The notes under the pieces: generated by a model
The model's database searches: none
Told to the model about the DNA's origin: nothing
The model's input: only the letters and a program-made list of their open reading frames with translations
Assembly: GCA_002354655.1 (NCBI GenBank)
Contig: DELY01000053.1
Location: forward strand, 20,476 to 84,475
From: Pseudomonas sp. UBA2684
GTDB lineage: Bacteria; Pseudomonadota; Gammaproteobacteria; Pseudomonadales; Pseudomonadaceae
Direction of reading: 5' to 3'
Length of the DNA stretch: 64,000 nucleotides
Shown: one piece after another, positions 59,322-64,000 of the stretch
How the letters are laid out: each line of letters opens with the position of its first letter
Numbering within the stretch: position 1 is the first letter of the stretch
Made by a program: the position numbers and the translations under genes

Positions 59322-60464
59322 ATGCGCATCGGCGTGCCCAAGGAAATCAAGAACCATGAATACCGTGTCGGCCTGACGCCGCAATCGGTGGCCGAACTAA
59401 GCGCCCTCGGCCACGAACTGTGGGTCGAGACCCAGGCCGGTGCTGCCATCGGTTTCAGCGATGCCGATTACCAGGCCGCCGGCGCGCAGATTGCCGCCAG
59501 TGGCGAGGCGCTGTTCGCCACGGCGCAACTGATCGTCAAGGTCAAGGAACCGCTGGCGGTGGAGCGCGCGCGGCTGCGTCCGCAGCACACCCTGTTCACC
59601 TATTTGCACCTGGCGCCGGATCGCCCGCAGACCGACGAACTGATGGCCAGCGGCGCCACCTGCATCGCCTATGAAACCGTCACCGACGACCATGGCCGGC
59701 TACCGCTGCTGGCGCCGATGTCCGAGGTGGCCGGGCGCATGTCGATCCAGGCCGGCGCTAATTGCCTGGAAAAAGCCAAGGGCGGTCGCGGCGTGCTGCT
59801 CGGCGGGGTGCCGGGCGTGGCGCCGGGCAAGGTGGTGATTCTCGGCGGTGGCGTGGTCGGTAGTCATGCCCTGGCCATGGCGGTGGGCCTGGGCGCGGAT
59901 GTCACGGTGCTGGACAAGAGCGTCGATGCGCTGCGCCGGCTGGATGCGCAATACGGCAACCGCATCACCACGCTGTATTCGACCCGCGCGGCCTTGCGCG
60001 AGCAGATACTGGCGGCGGATCTGGTGATTGGCGGCGTGCTGATTCCCGGCGCCGCAGCGCCCAAGCTGATCAGCGCCGAGATGGTCCGGCAGATGCAGCC
60101 GGGCGCGGTGCTGGTGGACGTCGCCATCGACCAGGGCGGCTGCGCGGAAACCTCGAAGGCCACCACCCACGCCGAGCCGACCTATGTGGTCGACGACGTG
60201 GTGCACTATTGCGTGGCCAATATGCCCGGCGCGGTGGCGCGCACCTCGACCCTGGCGCTGAACAACGCCACCCTGCCGTTCGTGATCGCCCTGGCGGAAA
60301 AGGGCACCCGGCGGGCCCTGGAAGAAGACCCGCACCTGTGCAACGGCTTGAACGTGGCCAAAGGCGTGATCACCTGCGGCAGTGTGGCGGAGGCCCACGG
60401 TTTGCCGTTCCAGTCAGCCACCAGCGTGCTGGAGCATTTGCAGGGCACCCACAACGTGCGTTGA
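59322..60464 (+). CDS. ald: Alanine dehydrogenase
   Basis: A 380-residue NAD-dependent enzyme interconverting L-alanine with pyruvate and ammonia. Typical regions are [36 protein letters not shown], the dinucleotide fold [30 protein letters not shown], and [25 protein letters not shown] precedes the ATG at 59322. The tandem repeat array starts immediately after its stop codon. Confidence 0.97.
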   Translation: MRIGVPKEIKNHEYRVGLTPQSVAELSALGHELWVETQAGAAIGFSDADYQAAGAQIAASGEALFATAQLIVKVKEPLAVERARLRPQHTLFTYLHLAPDRPQTDELMASGATCIAYETVTDDHGRLPLLAPMSEVAGRMSIQAGANCLEKAKGGRGVLLGGVPGVAPGKVVILGGGVVGSHALAMAVGLGADVTVLDKSVDALRRLDAQYGNRITTLYSTRAALREQILAADLVIGGVLIPGAAAPKLISAEMVRQMQPGAVLVDVAIDQGGCAETSKATTHAEPTYVVDDVVHYCVANMPGAVARTSTLALNNATLPFVIALAEKGTRRALEEDPHLCNGLNVAKGVITCGSVAEAHGLPFQSATSVLEHLQGTHNVR

Positions 60465-61160
60465 GAACGGCGGCGCATCGCGCTTGCTGCTCGTCGCCGG
60501 CCGCGTCATGGCGTTGTTCAGAAACGTAGGGCGTACATGGCGAAGCCTTGTCCGCCAGGGTGTTTGTTTTGGTGGACAAGCCTGCGGCATGTCCACCCTA
60601 CGCCTTAGGAATGGCGGCGCATCGCGCTTGCTGCTCGTCGCCGGCCGGGTCATGGCGTTGCTCAGAACTGTAGGGCGTACATGGCGAAGCCTTGTCCGCC
60701 ATGGTGTTTTTTTTGGTGGACAAGCCTGCGGCATGTCCACCCTACGCCTTAGGAATGGCGGTGCCTCGCAACCTGCTGCTCGGCGCCGGCCGCGTCATGG
60801 CGTTGTTCAGAAACGTCGGGCATACATGGCGAAGCCTTGCCCGCCAGGGTGTTTGTTTTGGTGGACAAGCCTGCGGCATGTCCACCCTACGCCGTAGGAA
60901 TGGCGGTGCCTCGCGACTTTCTGCTCGGCGCCGGCCGCGTCATGGCGTTGTTCAGAAACGTAGGGCGTACATGGCGAAGCCTTGTCCGCCATGCTGTCTG
61001 TCTTGGTGGACAAGCCTGCGGCATGTCCACCCTACGCTGTAGGAATGGCGGTGCCTCGCAACCTGCTGCTCGGCGCCGGCCGCGCCATGGTGTTGCTCAG
61101 AACTGTAGGGCGTACATGGCGAAGCCTTGTCCGCCAGGGTGTTTGTTTTGGATGTCCACC
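60465..61160 (+). repeat. Tandem array of five roughly 145 bp units between ald and the dioxygenase gene
   Basis: Units begin at about 60465, 60608, 60752, 60897 and 61042 (periods near 144-145 bp) and are about 90% alike. Each has two parts. The first 60 or so bases read AATGGCGGTGCCTCGC ... CTGCTCGGCGCCGGCCGCGT-CATGGCGTTGTTCAG and resemble the 5' coding end of the dioxygenase gene downstream. The second part is the palindromic GTAGGGCGTACATGGCG ... GGCATGTCCACCCTAC element, related to the one at 33220. The fifth unit lacks part of its right arm. Differences in period (144 against 145) break the reading frame between units, so the array is not one gene. It fills the 731-base gap with nothing else recognised. 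Confidence 0.9.
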
Positions 61161-61195
61161 CGGTTTTTAGCGCGGCGGGCGGCGGAGGTTAAAAC

Positions 61196-61849
61196 ATGGC
61201 GTATGCGTTGTTAGGACGTCGCGACTTATTGCTCGGTGCCGGTAGCGCCATGCTGTTGTTCAGCGCGCCGGGCGCCTTCGCCGAGCGGTTGCTGACGCCG
61301 GCGCAAACGCTCGGGCCGTTTTACCCCGACGCGTTGCCGTTGGATCGCGACAACGACCTGCTGATTGTCGACGACCACCTGACCCCGGCCAGCGGCACCG
61401 TGGTGCATTTGCATGGGCAGATCGTCGATCCGCGCGGCACGCCGCTCAAGGGCGCCCTGGTGGAAATCTGGCAGGTCGACGCCAACGGCATCTACCTGCA
61501 CAGCCGTGGCGGCGCGCGCAGTCGGCGCGACCCGAACTTCCAGGGTTATGGCCGTTTTCTCACCGCCAGTTCGGGCGAATACCGCTTTCGCACCATTCGC
61601 CCGGTGAGCTATCCGGGGCGCACGCCGCATATCCATGTTGCCGTGACCTTGCCTGGCCAGCCGCGTTTCGCCACTCAGTGCTACATCCGTGGCGAGCCGC
61701 GCAACCTGCGCGACGGCATCCTCAATGCGCTGGCCGATCCACGCGCGCGCGAGCTGCTGATCGTGCCTTTTGCGCCGCTCGCCAACTCGGCGCTCGGCGA
61801 GCAGGTGGCGCGTTTCGATATCGTCCTCGGGCTCACTCCCGCGTCCTGA
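61196..61849 (+). CDS. Exported intradiol ring-cleavage dioxygenase (protocatechuate 3,4-dioxygenase-like)
   Basis: A 217-residue protein with a twin-arginine-like leader (GRRDLLLGAGSAMLLFS; Arg8-Arg9) and a dioxygenase core. It has LTPAQTLGPFYPD, VVHLHGQIVDPRGTPLKGALVEIWQVDANGIY, NFQGYGRFLTASSGEYRFRTIRPVSYPGRTPHIHVAV, and FATQCYIRGEP. The four expected non-heme Fe(III) ligands are present: Tyr100, Tyr139, His145 and His147. Export by Tat suggests the metal is inserted in the cytoplasm. The substrate is unknown; no catechol pathway genes are nearby. GGAGG lies eight bases before the ATG, just after the tandem array, so its promoter must be in or upstream of the repeats. Confidence 0.88.
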   Translation: MAYALLGRRDLLLGAGSAMLLFSAPGAFAERLLTPAQTLGPFYPDALPLDRDNDLLIVDDHLTPASGTVVHLHGQIVDPRGTPLKGALVEIWQVDANGIYLHSRGGARSRRDPNFQGYGRFLTASSGEYRFRTIRPVSYPGRTPHIHVAVTLPGQPRFATQCYIRGEPRNLRDGILNALADPRARELLIVPFAPLANSALGEQVARFDIVLGLTPAS

Positions 61850-61938
61850 GCATGGGTAGCGGCCTTGGCCGCGATGAGCGCCGCTGGCCGTTGCGCCGCA
61901 GCCCAGTCATACGGTTTGGCCATGCCCTGGTGGGCGTC

Positions 61939-63807
61939 TCAGAGCGGCCAGAACAGCAGCAGCAAAGGCACGCTGACCAGCACCACGAGAATCTCCAGGG
62001 GCAGGCCGAGCTGCCAGTAATCGCCAAAGCGAAAGCCGCCGGGGCTGAGAATCAGGGTGTTGTTCTGGTGGCCGATGGGCGTCAGGAACGAGCAGGAGGC
62101 GCCAATCGCCACGGCCATCAACAAGGCGTCCGGGCTGACCCCGAGCTGGCTGGCCGCGCTCAGCGCGATGGGGCACATCACCGCGGCAGTGGCGGCATTG
62201 TTCATGAAGTCCGAGAGGGTCATGGTCACCACCAGCAACAGGGTGAGCACGATCACCGGGTGGCCCTGGGCGATATTCTCCATCAGCACCCGCGCCAGCA
62301 AATCCGCCGCGCCGCTGGTGGACATGGCACCTGCCACCGGAATCAGAGCACCGAGCAGAACGATCACCGGCCAGTCGATGGCTTCGTAAATCGCGCGCAG
62401 CGGCACCACGCGCAGCACCATGAACGCCAACACGCCGAGGGCGAACGCCACCGCCGCCGAGAGCACGCCAAAGGCGGCGGTGATCACCGCCAGCAGCATC
62501 ACGCTTAGCGCAATGGTCGCCTGGCGCGGGTTGGGGATGCTGATGTCGCGGCTGGCCAGCGGCACGCAGGCATAGTCGGCGGCGAACTCGGCGATATCGT
62601 CCGGCGCGCCCTGCATCAGCAACACGTCCCCAGTCTGGATCGGCGTCGAACGCAGGCGTTTGATCGAACGATGACCTTGCCGCGAGATCGCCAGCATGTT
62701 GATCGCATAGCGGCTGCGCAGGCGCGTATCGCTGGCGCTGCGGCCGATCAGGTTGGACTCGGGCAGTGCCAGCAGCTCTTGCAGCACACTGGATTCGGCG
62801 TCCGGGTCTTTCTTGGCGCTGCTCTTTTCCTCGGCGGCATTGTCCGTGGCCGCTGCTGGCGCGCTGTCGGCAGTGGTTGCGGTGGTTGGTTCGGCGGCCT
62901 CCAGTTCGACCGGTGGCGGTACGTCGGCTTCCAGTTTCAGACCCAGGCTGACGAGCGCGGCGCCAAGCGATTCCGGGTCCGCTTCGATGACCAGCACATC
63001 GTCGACCTGGAGCACCCGACGCGGGTTGGGCGCAGAGACGCGGAACTTGTTGCGCACCATGCCGACGATTTGCGCATCGGCCTCATCCAGCAGCAGCTCG
63101 ACTTCACGCAGGGTTTTACCCACCGCCTTGGCGCCGTCTTTGACCCGCGCCTCGGTCAGGTACGTGCCGGTGTCGAAACTGGCGGCGTTGGCCACTTCGC
63201 GCTTGGGCACCAGGCGCCAGCCGAGCAGCGCGATAAACAGCACGCCACTCAGCGCCACGGCGACCCCCACCGGGCTGAAGTCGAACATGGCGAACGGCCC
63301 GGCGCCGCTTTGCGCGCGGAAGCTGGAAACGATCAGATTGGGCGGCGTGCCGATCAACGTGGTCATGCCGCCGAGGATGGTGCCGAAGGCCAGCGGCATC
63401 AGCACGCGGCCGGGCGGCAGGCCTTGTTTGGCGGCGATCTGCAAGGCAATCGGCATCAGCAGGGCGAGGGCGCCGACGTTGTTCATAAAGGCCGAGAGCA
63501 ACGCGCCGAGACCCGTCAGTGCGGCAATCGCCACCATCGGCCCGGCGTTGGCCGGCAATACCCGTTTGGCCAGGGCATCCACCGCGCCGGTGATCTGCAA
63601 GCCGTAACTCAACACCAAGACGCAGGCGACGGTGATCACCGCCGGGTGGCCGAAACCGGCGAAGGCATCCTTGTCCGGTACCAGGCCGACGATCACGCAT
63701 GCCAACAGCGCGCCCAGGGCGACGATGTCATGCCGCCAGCGCCCCCAGATAAACAGCACCACGGTGGCGGCCAGAATGGCGAAGATCAAACCTTGGTCTT
63801 GGGTCAT
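61939..63807 (-). CDS. SLC13-family permease with internal TrkA-C domains
   Basis: A 622-residue inner membrane transporter of the divalent-anion:sodium symporter (DASS/SLC13-like) type. Two membrane halves carry the related motifs SAFMNNVGALALLMPIA ... TTLIGTPPNLIVSSF and SDFMNNAATAAVMCPIA ... SFLTPIGHQNNTLILSPG. Between them are two RCK/TrkA-C-like regulatory domains (LLLDEADAQIVGMVRNKFRVSAPNPRRVLQVDDVLVIEA; NMLAISRQGHRSIKRLRSTPIQTGDVLLMQG), joined by a low-complexity Ala/Thr/Glu/Lys stretch. The substrate is unknown (sulfate or dicarboxylate are possible). The start at 63807 (MTQDQGLIF) is preferred over 63906. Confidence 0.9.
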   Translation of the reverse strand: MTQDQGLIFAILAATVVLFIWGRWRHDIVALGALLACVIVGLVPDKDAFAGFGHPAVITVACVLVLSYGLQITGAVDALAKRVLPANAGPMVAIAALTGLGALLSAFMNNVGALALLMPIALQIAAKQGLPPGRVLMPLAFGTILGGMTTLIGTPPNLIVSSFRAQSGAGPFAMFDFSPVGVAVALSGVLFIALLGWRLVPKREVANAASFDTGTYLTEARVKDGAKAVGKTLREVELLLDEADAQIVGMVRNKFRVSAPNPRRVLQVDDVLVIEADPESLGAALVSLGLKLEADVPPPVELEAAEPTTATTADSAPAAATDNAAEEKSSAKKDPDAESSVLQELLALPESNLIGRSASDTRLRSRYAINMLAISRQGHRSIKRLRSTPIQTGDVLLMQGAPDDIAEFAADYACVPLASRDISIPNPRQATIALSVMLLAVITAAFGVLSAAVAFALGVLAFMVLRVVPLRAIYEAIDWPVIVLLGALIPVAGAMSTSGAADLLARVLMENIAQGHPVIVLTLLLVVTMTLSDFMNNAATAAVMCPIALSAASQLGVSPDALLMAVAIGASCSFLTPIGHQNNTLILSPGGFRFGDYWQLGLPLEILVVLVSVPLLLLFWPL

Positions 63808-63930
63808 GGGGGCAGACGATCCTTGTACGAAACAGCGGGAGGAGGGCGGCGCAGGCGAGCACCCCAATACGTTGTAGCAGAGCGCCGGCGGCGCCGTCAG
63901 TTCCACTGCCGGTAACGGCAGTACGCCGCC

Positions 63931-64000
63931 CAGGTCGTTGAAAAACCAAGGGTCTGTTGCCGAGACAAGGCAAGAACAGGCGAGAAACGCAGCGTAGCGG
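63931..64000 (-). repeat. MITE-like element, copy D (runs off the window)
   Basis: CAGGTCGTTGAAAAACC at the left end is followed by GTTGCCGAGACAAGGC and AACAGGCGAGAAACGCAGCG. These match the reverse complement of the right half of copy B. The element continues past the window end. Confidence 0.85.

Noticed and set aside
60465-61160. CRISPR array
   Set aside because: Units are about 145 bp and similar along their full length; there are no short direct repeats with unique spacers and no cas genes.
60382-61214. Overlapping plus-strand frames through the tandem array encoding repetitive proteins
   Set aside because: The frames overlap the ald coding end, the unit periods (144 and 145) shift the frame between units, and no unit has a consistent ribosome binding site. 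They are better explained as non-coding repeats.

Overview
The window is a 64 kb stretch of chromosome from a gammaproteobacterium of the genus Pseudomonas. The evidence is the complete Pil-Chp twitching-motility cluster (pilG, pilH, pilI, pilJ, pilK, chpA, chpB, chpC) beside pilU, the pyrB-pyrC' pair encoding a non-catalytic dihydroorotase, an SAH riboswitch on sahH, and the linkage metF-sahH ... ligB ... metK-tktA-epd-pgk-fba. GC is high throughout. No rRNA or tRNA gene, CRISPR array, prophage or complete insertion sequence was seen, so this is core chromosome decorated with many small intergenic repeats.

Layout. 1-3.3 kb: pilU, then a convergent two-gene DNA-repair-like operon (radical SAM protein plus partner) preceded by a perfect LexA box. 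3.4-10 kb: a TM2 membrane protein, then a long minus-strand block gshB, tonB, yqgE, ruvX, pyrR, pyrB, pyrC'. 10-23.7 kb: the Pil-Chp chemosensory operon, with a 205 bp MITE-like element between pilK and the 7.3 kb chpA gene. 23.9-32 kb: rsmE, bioA, a cytochrome b561, a YceI protein, the RNA helicase rhlE, a periplasmic binding protein and ppnN. 32-35.4 kb: metF, sahH with its riboswitch, and a MAPEG protein. 35.5-40 kb: a PilJ-domain chemoreceptor beside a lipoprotein cytochrome c', a DUF1090 protein and ligB. 40-48.6 kb: metK with an ArsR-methyltransferase regulator, divergent from tktA-epd-pgk-(MliC lipoprotein)-fba. 48.8-64 kb: envelope and housekeeping genes (PQQ-type sugar dehydrogenase, YgjP peptidase, Gre-like factor, HDOD protein, YccS-like FUSC protein, NfeD-slipin pair, GST, alanine dehydrogenase), a tandem repeat array, an exported intradiol dioxygenase and an SLC13-type permease.

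Themes. The methylation cycle is well represented: metF, sahH and metK, with an SAH riboswitch on sahH and a probable SahR-type ArsR regulator with its own 20 bp-arm palindrome on the regulator-metK/tktA intergenic region. Surface motility is represented by pilU and Pil-Chp, and a tonB lies nearby.

The most unusual observations are (1) about 700 bp of tandem repeats of about 145 bp between ald and the dioxygenase gene, each unit carrying a segment resembling the dioxygenase signal-peptide coding region joined to a palindromic intergenic repeat; (2) a LexA box 16 bp upstream of the radical SAM/DNA-metabolism operon; (3) a family of about 210 bp MITE-like elements in four places; and (4) palindromic GTAGG-type repeats lying so tightly against gene ends that they supply the stop codons of yceI and rsmE. 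All functional assignments come from reading the sequence and family knowledge; no database search was run.
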